A stretch of 64,000 bases of DNA from Flavobacterium gelidicaeli (lineage in GTDB: Bacteria > Bacteroidota > Bacteroidia > Flavobacteriales > Flavobacteriaceae): assembly GCF_013294005.1 (NCBI RefSeq), contig NZ_JABSNK010000001.1, positions 62,001 through 126,000 of the forward strand. Reading direction: 5' to 3'. The notes beneath the pieces are model-generated. The model saw nothing but the letters and a program-made list of their open reading frames with translations. It was not told the DNA's origin and did no database searches. The translations under genes were made by a program, and so were the position numbers. Shown one piece after another: positions 7,704 to 17,603 of this stretch (position 1 is the first letter of the stretch; each line of letters starts with the position of its first letter).

Positions 7704-10340
7704 TTATTTCAAAAAATCTTTTGCTTTCACCAATGCCTCTGGAATTCCCTCTGCTTTTTTTCCACCAGCAGTTGCAAAGAATGGTTGCCCACCTCCTCCA
7801 CCTTGAATGAATTTACCTAATTCACGCACAACAAGTCCCGCGTTTAGATTTTTATCTGCCACTAATTCTTTTGAAATATAACAGCTCAACATTGGTTTTC
7901 CTTCTTCGGCTGTAGCCAAAACTAAAAACATGTTATTTCCTAATGTTCCTAATTCGTAAGCCAAATCTTTAGCTCCTTCAGGATTTAAGTCTACTTGTTT
8001 TGCCAAGAACTGAATTCCGTTGATTTCTTGGATTTCTTTAGCCAAGTCGCCTTTCATGTTTTTAGCCTTGTCTTTCAACAAGCTTTCTAATTGTTTTTTC
8101 AATTTTGCGTTATCGTCTTGTAGCGCCACTACTGCTTTTAAAGCGTCTTGTGGGTTTTTAAGAGAAATTTTAATTTCGCTTAACAATTCTTCTTGCGTAG
8201 CATAAAACTTCTTCACCGCATCAGAAGTTATCGCTTCAATACGACGAATTCCTGCTGCAACTGCTCCTTCAGATACAATCTTGAAAGACCAAATTTCAGC
8301 GGTATTGTTTACGTGGATTCCTCCGCACAATTCCATGCTGTCGCCAAATTTTATTGCACGAACAGAATCTCCATATTTCTCACCAAATAAAGCCATAGCA
8401 CCTTCTGCTACCGCTTGCGCGAAAGGAATGTCTCTGCGCTCAATTAACGGCAATTGTTCCTGAATTCTTGCATTAACAAAATCTTCGACTTGCTTTAATT
8501 CTTCATCAGTTACTTTAGCAAAATGCGAAAAGTCAAAACGCAGGTTATTTGGCGTTACCAATGACCCTTTTTGCTCTACGTGCGTTCCTAAAACGGTACG
8601 TAAAGCCAAATGCATCAAGTGTGTTGCCGAGTGATTCTTAGCAGATGCTGCTCTTAAATCAGTATTTACTTTTGCTACAAAACTTGCATTTACATTTTCA
8701 GGTAACTGCTTCGCTAGTAACAATATTAAGTTATTCTCTTTTTTAGTGTCTATAATTTGGATGGTCTCATTTGCCGAAACCAATGTTCCTTTGTCTCCTA
8801 CTTGCCCTCCTCCCTCTGGATAAAACGGACTCTTATCAACAACGATTTGGTACAAAACACCATCTTTCTTAGAATCTACTTTTCTAATACGAGTGATTTT
8901 TACATCCGCTTCGGTTTTATCGTACCCTACAAATGTTTCTACGTTTCCAGGAACTAATACAGACCAATCTTCAGTTGAAACTTCAGATGCTGCGCGAGAA
9001 CGTGCTTTTTGTTCTTGCATTGCTACATCAAATCCAGCCTCGTCTAACGCTAATCCTCTTTCTCTTAAAATCAAGGCTGTTAAATCTTTTGGAAAACCAA
9101 AAGTATCATAAAGCTCAAAAGCTTTCGCTCCGGCTACTTCTTTACCTTTTGTTTCGCTAATTACATTTTCAAGCAATTGCAATCCTTGATCTAATGTTCT
9201 TAAGAAAGAAGCTTCTTCCTCCCGAATTACATTAGTCACTAAGTTTTGTTGCGATTTTATTTCTGGGAAAAATTCGCCCATTTGATCTGCTAGAACAGCA
9301 ACCAACTTATAAATAAAAGGTTCTTTAGTATCTAAAAATGTGAATCCGTAACGAATAGCACGACGCAATATACGACGAATCACATAACCCGCACCTGTAT
9401 TAGATGGCAATTGACCATCGGCAATAGCAAAAGCCACCGCACGTACGTGATCTACAATGACACGAATTGCGATATTGGTTTTATCTTGCTCCTCCGAAAT
9501 GTTCTTAATCTCGTTAGAAGTATATTTTAATCCTGTAATCTCTTCAACTTTAGCGATAAGCGGTGTAAAAACATCGGTGTCGTAATTTGAAGTTACGTTT
9601 TGAATTGCCATACACAAGCGCTCAAATCCCATTCCAGTATCTACGTGTTGTGCTGGTAATTTTTCAAGAGAACCATCGGCTTTACGGTTGAATTCCATAA
9701 ATACGTTGTTCCAAATCTCCACTACTTGAGGATGATCTGCATTTACCAAACTTGCTCCACTTACTGCAGCTCTTTCTTCATTGGTACGTAAATCGATATG
9801 AATTTCAGAACAAGGTCCGCATGGTCCTTGATCTCCCATTTCCCAGAAATTGTCTTTTTTGTTTCCAAGGATAATATGGTCTTCGGGAACAAATTGTTTC
9901 CAGATATCAAATGCTTCTTGGTCAAAAGGAACGTTCTCTTCTTCATTTCCTTCAAAAACAGAAACATACAAACGGTCTTTGTCTAGTTTCAATACTTCGG
10001 TTAAGAATTCCCATGCGAACGGCAACGCTTCTTTTTTGAAATAATCACCAAAAGACCAGTTCCCTAACATTTCAAACATGGTGTGGTGGTAGGTATCAAA
10101 ACCTACATCTTCTAGATCATTATGTTTTCCTGAAACACGAAGACATTTTTGCGTATCGGCAATTCTATTGCTTTTTGGCGTGGCATTCCCTAGAAAATAT
10201 TCTTTGAATTGGGCCATCCCTGAGTTATTGAACATCAAGGTTGGATCATCTTTAAGAACAATTGGTGCAGAGGGAACAATTAAATGTCCTTTGCTTTGAA
10301 AAAAATCTAGAAATTGTTTACGTACGTCTTGTGATTTCAT
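7704..10340 (-). CDS. alaS: Alanyl-tRNA synthetase
   Basis: Cytosolic class II aminoacyl-tRNA synthetase that charges tRNA-Ala. The full length of 878 residues matches the bacterial enzyme. Class II motif 1 is near the start ([22 protein letters not shown]), followed by the aminoacylation domain with [22 protein letters not shown]. The editing domain has the [11 protein letters not shown] block near residue 570 and the zinc-binding CGGIHV near 670. A C-Ala domain ends with [16 protein letters not shown]. It is divergently placed relative to the M23 peptidase gene across a 347-bp gap that contains a dispersed hairpin element. Downstream genes on the same strand are close and probably co-transcribed. 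Confidence 0.97.
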   Translation of the reverse strand: MKSQDVRKQFLDFFQSKGHLIVPSAPIVLKDDPTLMFNNSGMAQFKEYFLGNATPKSNRIADTQKCLRVSGKHNDLEDVGFDTYHHTMFEMLGNWSFGDYFKKEALPFAWEFLTEVLKLDKDRLYVSVFEGNEEENVPFDQEAFDIWKQFVPEDHIILGNKKDNFWEMGDQGPCGPCSEIHIDLRTNEERAAVSGASLVNADHPQVVEIWNNVFMEFNRKADGSLEKLPAQHVDTGMGFERLCMAIQNVTSNYDTDVFTPLIAKVEEITGLKYTSNEIKNISEEQDKTNIAIRVIVDHVRAVAFAIADGQLPSNTGAGYVIRRILRRAIRYGFTFLDTKEPFIYKLVAVLADQMGEFFPEIKSQQNLVTNVIREEEASFLRTLDQGLQLLENVISETKGKEVAGAKAFELYDTFGFPKDLTALILRERGLALDEAGFDVAMQEQKARSRAASEVSTEDWSVLVPGNVETFVGYDKTEADVKITRIRKVDSKKDGVLYQIVVDKSPFYPEGGGQVGDKGTLVSANETIQIIDTKKENNLILLLAKQLPENVNASFVAKVNTDLRAASAKNHSATHLMHLALRTVLGTHVEQKGSLVTPNNLRFDFSHFAKVTDEELKQVEDFVNARIQEQLPLIERRDIPFAQAVAEGAMALFGEKYGDSVRAIKFGDSMELCGGIHVNNTAEIWSFKIVSEGAVAAGIRRIEAITSDAVKKFYATQEELLSEIKISLKNPQDALKAVVALQDDNAKLKKQLESLLKDKAKNMKGDLAKEIQEINGIQFLAKQVDLNPEGAKDLAYELGTLGNNMFLVLATAEEGKPMLSCYISKELVADKNLNAGLVVRELGKFIQGGGGGQPFFATAGGKKAEGIPEALVKAKDFLK

Positions 10341-10440
10341 TATTTTGATTTAAAAATTTAAAGATTGAATAATTTAAAAATTTTAGTGGTTTGATCCATT
10401 TAATTTTTTTCATTATTTAATCTTTGTACACTCATACCTT

Positions 10441-10582
10441 GCCCCAGATAGCAGTGAAAAGCTTTGAAGTTTTGAAATCTATTTTTTTCTTGTGGTGGCA
10501 GAGCGACCGGAGGAAGCTCCTGCCAGCGCAGTAGAAAAAATGATTTCAAGACGAGAACTTGAAACGAATAGCTGGAATAGGC
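10441..10582 (+). repeat. Dispersed hairpin element, copy b (long form)
   Basis: Left box GCCCCAGATAGCAGTGAAAA, right box GAAACGAATAGCTGGAATAGGC. The inner cap AGCGACCGGAGGAAGCT (10502-10518) is closed by GGCAG/CTGCC. An outer stem pairs TTGAAATC with GATTTCAA. It sits in the alaS/M23 divergent gap; the rest of that gap is AT-rich and shows no gene. Confidence 0.7.
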
Positions 10583-10687
10583 ACATTAATATATTTATTA
10601 CTAAAAAAAGGCGATAACAAATGAAACATTTCTTAAATTTGTTGTTCTAACCTTTTTATAAGGTGCAAAAATAGGGTATTTTAAAAT

Positions 10688-11665
10688 ATGGCGAAAGTAA
10701 AATATTATTACGATTCTGAAAATCTAGCATATCGGAAAATTAAAACTAAGAAAAGAAGGAAATTTGGTTTCATAGCCTTGTTTTTACTGGCTTCAGTGCT
10801 TTTTGGTTTTATTAGTTTTGTGGTTTTATTGAACACTCCGTACTTTAAAACACCAAAAGATTTGATTCAGGCGCGTGAAATTGAAAATTTGAAACTGAAT
10901 TATGCCGTTTTGAATAAAAAAATGGACCAGCTAGACAATGTGATTACCGCTATTGAGGATCGCGATAATAATTTGTACCGAACGTATTTTAATACTACAG
11001 CTATTCCTGAGGAAGACAGAAAATCAGGGTATAGTAACAATAATCGTTACGCTGCATTAGAGGGTTATGATAATTCGCAGTTGGTTTTAAATACCACAAA
11101 AAGAGTGGATGTGTTATCTAAGGAGCTGGCGATTCAATCTAAATCTTTAGATTATATTTTAAAATTAGCGAAAGAAAAAAACAAATTATTGTCTGCCATT
11201 CCTGCCATTCAGCCAGTGAAAAATGAAAATTTGAAACGCATGGCATCTGGTTTTGGATACCGTACAGATCCGTTTACTAAAGCGCGTAAAATGCATGAAG
11301 GAATGGACTTTACAGCCAATACTGGCACTCCTATTTATGCTACTGGAGATGGAGTTGTTGCTCGTGCGGACAATACGGCATCAGGTTATGGAAACCACAT
11401 TGTAATTAGGCATGGTTATGGATACGAAACACTGTATGCGCATTTAAGCAAATACAATTGTAGAGCTGGTCAAAAAATTAAACGTGGTGATGTTATAGGG
11501 TACATAGGGAGCACCGGAAGATCAGAGGGACCGCATTTACATTACGAGGTTCATAAAGACGGAAAAGTGGTGAATCCTCTTAATTTTTATTACGGAAATA
11601 TATCAGCTGTGGAATATGTGGCCATTTCGCAACAAGCCAATCAAGAGAATCAGTCTTTAGACTAG
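10688..11665 (+). CDS. M23 family metallopeptidase, membrane-anchored
   Basis: 325 residues. A basic N-terminus (KTKKRRK) precedes one membrane helix (about residues 27-49), so the catalytic part faces the periplasm. Residues 60-165 contain heptad-like helices (probable coiled coil), and the LytM/M23 domain is about residues 185-305. Zinc-site residues are visible: HEGMD (His203, Asp207), YAHLSKY (His252) and HLHYE (His283, His285). Such enzymes cut peptidoglycan cross-links during growth or division, and all ligands are intact, so it should be active. It heads a plus-strand series with MerR, LemA and TPM genes, a neighbourhood I recall as common in flavobacteria. Confidence 0.9.
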   Translation: MAKVKYYYDSENLAYRKIKTKKRRKFGFIALFLLASVLFGFISFVVLLNTPYFKTPKDLIQAREIENLKLNYAVLNKKMDQLDNVITAIEDRDNNLYRTYFNTTAIPEEDRKSGYSNNNRYAALEGYDNSQLVLNTTKRVDVLSKELAIQSKSLDYILKLAKEKNKLLSAIPAIQPVKNENLKRMASGFGYRTDPFTKARKMHEGMDFTANTGTPIYATGDGVVARADNTASGYGNHIVIRHGYGYETLYAHLSKYNCRAGQKIKRGDVIGYIGSTGRSEGPHLHYEVHKDGKVVNPLNFYYGNISAVEYVAISQQANQENQSLD

Positions 11666-11735
11666 TATTCAGGAATGAGTTAGTAGTAGCACTATTTATT
11701 TGAAAATAAAGTTTAAAAAAATTAAAATATAAAAA

Positions 11736-12068
11736 ATGCATATTGAACTATCTAAAGACAAGAGGTATTATAGCATAGGTGAAATTGCTAAGGCATTTGA
11801 TGTCAATGCCTCACTGATTCGTTTTTGGGATAGTGAATTTGATATTCTAAAGCCTAAGAAAAATGCTAAAGGAAATAGAATGTTTACTCCAGAAGATGTG
11901 ACCAACCTGCAACTGATATATCATTTAGTTAAGGAAAGAGGTTTTACGCTTGAAGGAGCAAAAACACACTTGAAAGAAGGTCAGAAGAAAACACTGGATA
12001 AATTTGAAATTATCAGAAAATTAGAAACAGTACGAACACAGTTAACAAACATTAAGAATCAACTTTAA
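11736..12068 (+). CDS. MerR-family transcriptional regulator
   Basis: A 110-residue small DNA-binding protein. The winged-helix MerR motif starts at about residue 11 (YYSIGEIAKAFDVNASLIRFW), followed by the wing and second helix (AKGNRMFTPEDVTNLQLIYHL) and a helical dimerisation segment with LKEGQKKTLDKFEIIRKLE. There is no cysteine cluster or large ligand domain, so the signal is unknown. It lies between the M23 peptidase and lemA in the same direction and probably shares their transcript. Targets cannot be predicted from sequence. Confidence 0.88.
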   Translation: MHIELSKDKRYYSIGEIAKAFDVNASLIRFWDSEFDILKPKKNAKGNRMFTPEDVTNLQLIYHLVKERGFTLEGAKTHLKEGQKKTLDKFEIIRKLETVRTQLTNIKNQL

Positions 12069-12124
12069 AAGTGGATTTAGATTATAATTTTAAAACCAAA
12101 TATTAAACATTAAAAAAAATAAAC

Positions 12125-12712
12125 ATGAAAAGATTTTTGCCTTGGATTATTGTAGCCGTAGTTATTATTGGAATGTACAGCTGGATTAAAGGAATTAACA
12201 ATACTGCTGTAGAATTAAACCAAAATGTAGAACAATCTTGGGGAGATGTACAAACAGCTTACCAAAGACGTAATGACCTAATAGGAAACTTAGTAAACAC
12301 CGTAAAAGGAGCTGCTGAATTTGAAAAAAGCACATTGACAGCGGTTATTGAGGCTCGTGCCAAAGCTACGCAAGTAACTATTGACCCATCAAACATTACT
12401 CCTGAACAATTACAAGCATTCAACTCAGCTCAAAGTGGTGTTAGTAGCTCTCTATCCCGTTTATTAGTAAGCGTAGAGCGTTATCCTGATCTAAAAGCAA
12501 ATCAAAACTTCTTGAAATTACAAGACGAATTAGCAAGTACCGAAAATCAAATATTGACTTCTAGAACTCGTTTTAATGAAGCAGTTAGACCTTATAATAC
12601 TCACATCAAAACATTCCCAAATAGCATGTTTGCAGGAATGTTTGGATTTAAAGAAAAAGCTTATTTTAATGCTGTTGAAGGTGCTGATAAACCTGTAGAA
12701 GTAAAATTCTAA
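12125..12712 (+). CDS. lemA: LemA family protein
   Basis: 195 residues. An N-terminal membrane helix (LPWIIVAVVIIGMYSWI) is followed by the helical LemA domain, recognisable by NQNVEQSWGDVQTAYQRRNDLIGNLVNTVKG and the later QDELASTENQILTSRTRFNEAVRPYN... block, which ends with a typical FGFKEKAYFNA. The function of LemA proteins is not settled; they are often encoded beside TPM-domain (YgcG-like) proteins, as here. The domain probably faces the periplasm. A perfect 16-bp inverted repeat follows the gene. Confidence 0.93.
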   Translation: MKRFLPWIIVAVVIIGMYSWIKGINNTAVELNQNVEQSWGDVQTAYQRRNDLIGNLVNTVKGAAEFEKSTLTAVIEARAKATQVTIDPSNITPEQLQAFNSAQSGVSSSLSRLLVSVERYPDLKANQNFLKLQDELASTENQILTSRTRFNEAVRPYNTHIKTFPNSMFAGMFGFKEKAYFNAVEGADKPVEVKF

Positions 12713-12739
12713 AACAACTCCATTAAAAAGGATTTTAAA

Positions 12740-12800
12740 ATAAACCATTAAGAAATTTAGATTATTAAGAAATAATGAATCTTGTTTCTTAATGGTTTAT
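12740..12800 (+). terminator. Inverted repeat after lemA
   Basis: A perfect 16-bp stem, ATAAACCATTAAGAAA with TTTCTTAATGGTTTAT, encloses 29 bases. It lacks a clean T-tract at the foot, so it may be an attenuator or a processing hairpin rather than a full stop. Confidence 0.45.
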
Positions 12801-12834
12801 TGTTTTAAATTAATTATAACATAAAAAGTAACTC

Positions 12835-13272
12835 ATGTCTAAAGTAGAAGATTTTTTAACACCTGAAGAAGAACAAGAAATTGTTGATGCAATTTGTGTG
12901 GCCGAAAAAAATACCTCTGGAGAAATCAGGGTGCATCTAGAAAAAACAACAAAACTTGATCCTTATGATCGTGCGCTGGAAGTTTTTAATGAGTTAAAAA
13001 TGGATCAAACGCAGTTAAAAAATGGCGTCTTGATTTACTTAGCCGTAGCAGATAAAACGTTTGTTATTTGTGGAGATCAAGGAATCAATGATATTGTAAC
13101 CAATACATTCTGGGACAGCACAAAAGACGTTATGATTGCACATTTCAAAAACGGGAATTTTAAACAAGGATTGATTGACGGAATTTTAAGAGCTGGAGAG
13201 GAGCTTAAACAACATTTCCCATCGTCTGAAGATGATACGAATGAACTATCAAACGAAATATCTAAAGGATAA
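12835..13272 (+). CDS. TPM domain-containing protein, cytosolic form
   Basis: 145 residues with no signal peptide. The TPM (TLP18.3/Psb32/MOLO-1) fold is recognised from FLTPEEEQEIVDAICVAEK, ..TSGEIRVHLEK.. and NGVLIYLAVADKTFVICGDQGIND, then a helical tail. TPM domains are linked to phosphatase or protein-assembly roles, but activity here is not shown. It ends one base before the start of a second, exported TPM gene, implying translational coupling. The pair plus LemA form a common cluster. Confidence 0.88.
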   Translation: MSKVEDFLTPEEEQEIVDAICVAEKNTSGEIRVHLEKTTKLDPYDRALEVFNELKMDQTQLKNGVLIYLAVADKTFVICGDQGINDIVTNTFWDSTKDVMIAHFKNGNFKQGLIDGILRAGEELKQHFPSSEDDTNELSNEISKG

Positions 13273-13273
13273 T

Positions 13274-14083
13274 ATGATTTTACAAAAAAAGAATACCGCC
13301 TTATCGTTACTCTTGCTTATTGGACTTTTCATAACACAATTAGGGTTTGCACAATTTACGATTCCGAAAAAGCCGGATGTACAAACTAGCGTTTATGATT
13401 ATGCCAATGTGTTGAGCGCATCAGAAAAGGCACAGTTAGAAGAAAAGCTAATCAAGTACGCAGATACAACAACTACCCAAATTGTTGTGATTACTATTGA
13501 AAGCTTGAAAGGAGAAGATATAGGCATCCTTACTCCAAAATGGGGTCATGAATGGGGAATAGGCGGAACAGCAAAAGACGATAACGGCGTACTTATTTTA
13601 TTAGCTAAAGAGGAAAAAAAAATATGGATATCTCCAGGTTACGGTCTTGAAGACCGTTTAACAGCTGGTATAGGTGGTGAGATTACTCGAAATATAATTC
13701 TGCCAGAATTTAGGGCAGGAAGTTATTACAATGGTCTAGACAAAGGTACAGATGCACTTTTTGACGTTTTTAAAGGAAAATATAAAGGAGAACGAAAACA
13801 AAGTAATAAGGGGAGTGATTTCCCGCTATTACCCTTAATTATCATTGTTATAATTATACTCATGCTGGTTTCTAAAAACAAAGGAGGAGGCGGAAACTCT
13901 GGAAATCGCGGTGGCGGAGGCCCTAGTTTACTAGACGTCATCCTACTGAGCAGTCTTGGCCGTGGTGGCGGAGGCGGTTTTGGTGGTGGATCTTCTGGAG
14001 GAGGATTTGGTGGCGGCGGCGGATTCGGTGGCGGATTCGGTGGCGGTGGTTTTTCTGGAGGAGGCTCCGGAGGAAGCTGGTAA
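13274..14083 (+). CDS. TPM domain-containing protein, exported, Gly-rich tail
   Basis: About 269 residues, YgcG-like. The chosen ATG directly after the upstream stop gives a good signal peptide (LSLLLLIGLFITQLGFA). The TPM domain follows (VYDYANVLSASEKAQLEEKL, IVVITIESLKGEDIG, DNGVLILLAKEEKKIWISPGYG), then a membrane helix (FPLLPLIIIVIIILMLV) and a glycine-rich tail of GGGFGGG units ending SGGSW. The domain is therefore periplasmic with the tail on the other side of the membrane. The high-GC tail is a compositional outlier, which is normal for this family. A terminator follows. Confidence 0.9.
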   Translation: MILQKKNTALSLLLLIGLFITQLGFAQFTIPKKPDVQTSVYDYANVLSASEKAQLEEKLIKYADTTTTQIVVITIESLKGEDIGILTPKWGHEWGIGGTAKDDNGVLILLAKEEKKIWISPGYGLEDRLTAGIGGEITRNIILPEFRAGSYYNGLDKGTDALFDVFKGKYKGERKQSNKGSDFPLLPLIIIVIIILMLVSKNKGGGGNSGNRGGGGPSLLDVILLSSLGRGGGGGFGGGSSGGGFGGGGGFGGGFGGGGFSGGGSGGSW

Positions 14084-14093
14084 AAATACAATC

Positions 14094-14125
14094 TAAAAAA
14101 AAAGCTGCAAAATGCAGCTTTTTTT
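14094..14125 (+). terminator. Terminator after the TPM gene
   Basis: Stem AAAGCTGCA/TGCAGCTTT with a short AAA loop and a T-tract on the plus side, 11 bp after the stop. The A-run on the other side makes it possibly bidirectional. The remaining 230 bp up to the der terminator hold no gene. Confidence 0.8.
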
Positions 14126-14327
14126 ATTTTATAGCACTAAAATATTATATTGAATGTACTTTTTTAACTCAAAAAACCTAAATAATAGCAAACTATAGCA
14201 TAACCTACTTTTTATCTTATCTAGCGCAATAGATATGCTTTAGTGGTTCTCGACTCCGCTCGAACTGACAATTTGACTTTTTACAAATAGCATTTGTACA
14301 AAGTTTTAAGAAGCAATTTTACCAAAA

Positions 14328-14356
14328 AAAATCCCGATTTTCATCGGGATTTTTTA
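14328..14356 (-). terminator. Terminator of der
   Basis: Stem AATCCCGAT/ATCGGGATT with loop TTTC, flanked by A-run on the left and T-run on the right, just downstream of the der stop codon. Confidence 0.8.
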
Positions 14357-14360
14357 ATTT

Positions 14361-15668
14361 TTATTTCTCTCTAATATAGATATCAATTGGAACTCCTGAG
14401 AAATCCCAGTTGTCTCTAATTTTATTTTCAAGGTAACGTTTGTACGGTTCTTTTACATATTGTGGCATGTTCGCAAAAAACACAAACTGAGGTGTAGGTG
14501 TTGGCAACTGCATACAATATTTAATTTTTACGTACTTTCCTTTAGTAGCTGGTGGCGGATATGCTTCAATCACTTTCAACATGTATTCGTTGAATTTTGA
14601 AGTTGCAATACGTTGTTGTCTACTTTCGTATACTTTAACTGTAGCCTCAAGCGCTTTTAACAAACGTTGTTTTGTCAAAGCAGATACAAAAAGAATTGGC
14701 ACATCAGTAAATGGCATTAACTCTTCTCTAATTTTTTCTTCGTAATCTCTAGTAGACATCGTCTCTTTTTCGACTAAATCCCATTTGTTTACTAATATTA
14801 CAACTCCTTTACGGTTTTTTTCAGCCAACCAAAAAATGCTTTGGTCTTGACCTTCAAATCCACGAGTTGCATCAATAATTAAGATACAAATATCGGCATG
14901 CTCAATAGCACGCACTGAACGCATCACAGAGTAAAACTCTAAATCTTCCTTTACCTTAGCTTTACGACGAATTCCCGCAGTATCTACTAAGTTAAATTCA
15001 AAACCAAAACGGTCAAATTTTGTATCGATAGAATCACGAGTAGTACCCGCAATATCAGTCACTATATAACGATCTTTACCAATTAATGCATTGATAAAAC
15101 TTGATTTACCAGCATTAGGACGACCCACAACTGCAAAACGAGGCAAGTCTGAAGTTTCTTCCACTTCAGGTTTTTCAGGAAATGCTTTAATTAAAGCATC
15201 TAATAAATCTCCTGTACCACTTCCTGAAATACTTGCAAAAGTATAATACTCCCCTAAACCAAGGTTGTAAAATTCCACTGCGTCTTTCTCACGCATGGCG
15301 TTATCCACTTTATTCACAGCAAGAAGCACTGGCTTAGTTACTTTACGCAATAATCTAGCAACAGCATCATCCATTGGAGTGATACCTTCTTCTACATCAA
15401 CTACAAAAATGATGACATCAGCCTCATCAATAGCAAGTTCTACTTGCTTACGGATTTCGCCTTCAAAAACGTCATCAGATCCACGAACGTATCCTCCTGT
15501 ATCAATTACAGAAAACTCTTTTCCGTTCCACTCGCTTTTACCATAGTTCCTATCTCGGGTAACTCCCGAAACTGAATCTACAATAGCTTCTCTTCTTTGT
15601 ATCAGCCTATTAAAAAGGGTTGATTTCCCTACATTAGGTCTTCCTACTATCGCAACAATGTTATTCAT
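14361..15668 (-). CDS. der: Ribosome assembly GTPase Der (EngA)
   Basis: 435 residues with two tandem GTPase domains, the hallmark of Der, which helps mature the 50S subunit. The first P-loop is GRPNVGKS near residue 8 and the second GRPNAGKS near residue 180. G3 motifs DTGG and DTAG, and G4 motifs NKVD and NKWD, are visible. The KH-like C-terminal domain is about residues 350-435 ([20 protein letters not shown]). Length matches the family. A well-formed TTG-N19-TACCTTTG promoter lies 23-52 bp upstream and a terminator directly downstream, so the gene is probably transcribed alone. Confidence 0.97.
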   Translation of the reverse strand: MNNIVAIVGRPNVGKSTLFNRLIQRREAIVDSVSGVTRDRNYGKSEWNGKEFSVIDTGGYVRGSDDVFEGEIRKQVELAIDEADVIIFVVDVEEGITPMDDAVARLLRKVTKPVLLAVNKVDNAMREKDAVEFYNLGLGEYYTFASISGSGTGDLLDALIKAFPEKPEVEETSDLPRFAVVGRPNAGKSSFINALIGKDRYIVTDIAGTTRDSIDTKFDRFGFEFNLVDTAGIRRKAKVKEDLEFYSVMRSVRAIEHADICILIIDATRGFEGQDQSIFWLAEKNRKGVVILVNKWDLVEKETMSTRDYEEKIREELMPFTDVPILFVSALTKQRLLKALEATVKVYESRQQRIATSKFNEYMLKVIEAYPPPATKGKYVKIKYCMQLPTPTPQFVFFANMPQYVKEPYKRYLENKIRDNWDFSGVPIDIYIREK

Positions 15669-15690
15669 AATCTAATTTTCAAATATTCTG

Positions 15691-15720
15691 CAAAGGTAGT
15701 GTAAAAAGCGTGAATATCAA
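15691..15720 (-). promoter_or_regulatory. Promoter of der
   Basis: Read on the minus strand: TTG (15718-15720), 19-bp spacer, TACCTTTG (15691-15698). Both boxes fit the Bacteroidetes consensus, and the distance to the start codon (22 bp) is normal. Confidence 0.7.
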
Positions 15721-15765
15721 TTTTTTTGATATATTAGCACTTTCACTGACATTTAACTCTAAAAA

Positions 15766-16272
15766 ATGGTACTTATGGAAGTCGATAATGAAATAAGATT
15801 ACTGCTTCGTTTTTATAAGGACGTACCCGAAAAAACGGATTTATTATTGGATAAATTCAAGCATTTTGCACAAATTAAAGACGATAACTACCACATTAAA
15901 GTTAGCGGAAATCATGTGTGGTTACATATTATAGGATTACAAAAAGAATATTATTCTCCTCACCTCCACTTAGAATTAGAAACTCCTACTGAAAACCAGA
16001 CCCATATTCGAGGTTTGTTTGGCCCTGATCCTGTGCTGTGGAGTTTTTTTATGTTTCTACATTTTATAGTAGCGGGTGTTTTTTTAATCTTCCTAGGAAT
16101 ACTTTATTCTGATTACGTGTTGAAAAACGAACTCACCACAGATTTCCTAGTACTTACCTTAATGTTTATTGCTTGGTTTTTATTGTATTTTATTGCACGG
16201 CAAATAAGACATAACGGGAACGATCAAATGAAAGAGTTGGAAGTTTTATTCGAAAACATCATCGCTTCATGA
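15766..16272 (+). CDS. Hypothetical two-helix membrane protein
   Basis: 168 residues, unrecognised. Residues 1-85 are soluble and carry charged and aromatic residues (RFYKDVPEKTDLLLDKFKHF). Two membrane helices follow (about 91-114, WSFFMFLHFIVAGVFLIFLG, and 124-146, FLVLTLMFIAWFLLYFIA), then a short helical tail. An ATG three codons in is an equally good start. It is divergent from der and has no close partner on its own strand. Homologues sometimes sit beside GTPase genes, but nothing in the sequence indicates nucleotide binding. Confidence 0.7.
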   Translation: MVLMEVDNEIRLLLRFYKDVPEKTDLLLDKFKHFAQIKDDNYHIKVSGNHVWLHIIGLQKEYYSPHLHLELETPTENQTHIRGLFGPDPVLWSFFMFLHFIVAGVFLIFLGILYSDYVLKNELTTDFLVLTLMFIAWFLLYFIARQIRHNGNDQMKELEVLFENIIAS

Positions 16273-16300
16273 TTCCTAAAATTGAAATCTGTTGCGGTTT

Positions 16301-16385
16301 TGCGTAAGGGATAGCAGTGAAAATCCTTTTTTAAGGCTGTTTTTTAAGCCTTAAAAAAGATTGAAACGAATAGCCCGACCCGCAT
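16301..16385 (+). repeat. Dispersed hairpin element, copy c (short form)
   Basis: Boxes GGGATAGCAGTGAAAATCC and GATTGAAACGAATAGCCC flank a simple stem, CTTTTTTAAGGCT pairing with AGCCTTAAAAAAG. It lacks the GACCG cap seen in the long copies. Confidence 0.65.
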
Positions 16386-16422
16386 AATCCCGATAACTAT
16401 CGGGATAGTTATCGGGATTATG
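16383..16422. repeat. Perfect 40-bp palindrome
   Basis: Two 18-bp arms, CATAATCCCGATAACTAT and its reverse complement, around a 4-base loop. It lies directly after dispersed element c and before the era terminator. No T-tract, so it is probably not a simple terminator. Confidence 0.7.
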
Positions 16423-16515
16423 TGGGTTACGCCCAAATTAAAATTGTTCTTTTTATTACGCCCAAATCTTTCAACCATGGTGGTGATTACTTATTGCAAA
16501 ATTTTTCTTTGAAAC

Positions 16516-16558
16516 AAAAAAAAATCAGCACTAGAAGTAAATTCTACTACTGATTTTT
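16516..16558 (-). terminator. Terminator of era
   Basis: On the minus strand an AAAATCAG-based stem pairs with CTGATTTT, followed by a long T-run, 46 bp after the era stop codon. Confidence 0.7.
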
Positions 16559-16604
16559 AAATTATTGCAATATCGAATTCCGATACGCTAACAAATTATA
16601 TATT

Positions 16605-17486
16605 TTATTGGTTATAACCAAAACGTTTTAACATGTTGGCGTTGCTTCTCCAATTTTTATTTACTTTGACCACCAATTCGATGTGGATTTGTTTTCCAAA
16701 AAACTTTTCTAAATCGGCACGAGAGTCCACTCCTACCTTTTTCAAAGCTGCTCCTTTGTGTCCAATGATAATTCCTTTTTGTGTTTCGCGCTCCACCATA
16801 ATTAAAGAACGGATGCGAATAATGTTGTCGTCTTCAAAAAACTCTTCGGTAACAATTTCGACCGCGTACGGAATCTCCTTACTATAATTCAATAAGATTT
16901 TCTCGCGAATAGTCTCATTTACAAAGAAACGTTCTGGCTTATCTGTCAATTGATCTTTTGGATAATAAGCAGGTGATTCAGGCAAAAGCGAAATGATTCT
17001 TTGAAAAACTTCGGGTACATTAAAATTCTTTAAAGCTGATATTGGGTAAATTTCGGCATTAGGTACTTTGGCAGTCCAGAACGCTACTTGTTCTTCCAAT
17101 TGTACTTGATTCGAATTATCAATTTTATTCAACAATAACAATACTGGTATTTTAGAATGAATGATTTTATTAAAAAACGCTTCATCTTTTAAATCTTGCT
17201 CCCCTATTTCGACCATGTAAATCAAAATATCAGCATCTTCGAATGCCGATTTTACGAAATTCATCATCGATTCCTGCATTTCGTATGCTGGCTTAATAAT
17301 TCCAGGAGTATCTGATAAGATCATTTGAAAATCTTCACCGTTTACAATTCCTAGGATTCTGTGACGTGTTGTTTGTGCTTTGGATGTAATGATTGATAAT
17401 CGTTCTCCAACAAAGGCATTCATTAATGTTGATTTCCCAACGTTAGGATTCCCTATAATATTTACAAAACCTGCTTTATGTGACAT
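16605..17486 (-). CDS. era: GTPase Era
   Basis: 293 residues, the family length. Era binds the 16S rRNA 3' end and supports 30S maturation at the membrane. The P-loop GNPNVGKS is at residues 12-19, the G3 motif DTPG near residue 60, and G4 NKID near 122. The C-terminal KH domain (about 205-293) contains IIGHKGAALKKVG, the GXXG loop of the RNA-binding site. A TACCTTTG box lies 21 bp upstream and a hairpin terminator follows. It stands alone between an intergenic repeat region and the tRNA pair. Confidence 0.97.
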   Translation of the reverse strand: MSHKAGFVNIIGNPNVGKSTLMNAFVGERLSIITSKAQTTRHRILGIVNGEDFQMILSDTPGIIKPAYEMQESMMNFVKSAFEDADILIYMVEIGEQDLKDEAFFNKIIHSKIPVLLLLNKIDNSNQVQLEEQVAFWTAKVPNAEIYPISALKNFNVPEVFQRIISLLPESPAYYPKDQLTDKPERFFVNETIREKILLNYSKEIPYAVEIVTEEFFEDDNIIRIRSLIMVERETQKGIIIGHKGAALKKVGVDSRADLEKFFGKQIHIELVVKVNKNWRSNANMLKRFGYNQ

Positions 17487-17506
17487 TTAATATACTATTT
17501 ATTTTG

Positions 17507-17514
17507 CAAAGGTA
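17507..17514 (-). promoter_or_regulatory. -7 box of era
   Basis: TACCTTTG on the minus strand, 20 bp before the start codon, an exact TAnnTTTG match. The nearest TTG is too close (12 bp) for the usual spacer. Confidence 0.45.
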
Positions 17515-17561
17515 GTTATATCAAGTCAATAGATAAAATAAAACATTTTTTTAAATTTTTG

Positions 17562-17591
17562 TTGCAAATGCCGAATTTCGTTGTATCTTTG
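17562..17591 (+). promoter_or_regulatory. Promoter of the tRNA pair
   Basis: TTG (17562-17564), 19-bp spacer, TATCTTTG (17584-17591), 12 bp before the first tRNA. A good Bacteroidetes promoter. Confidence 0.75.
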
Positions 17592-17603
17592 CACCCGAAA
17601 CAA

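Noticed and set aside
13726..14091. Antisense open frame of 121 codons, rich in proline
   Set aside because: It is the complement of the glycine-rich tail of the exported TPM protein; GGN codons read backwards give Pro. No start context or neighbours support it.
14231..14270. CTCGACTCCGCTCGA sequence as an operator
   Set aside because: A short palindrome of a kind I recall from many flavobacterial gaps; no neighbouring gene or spacing supports an operator role.
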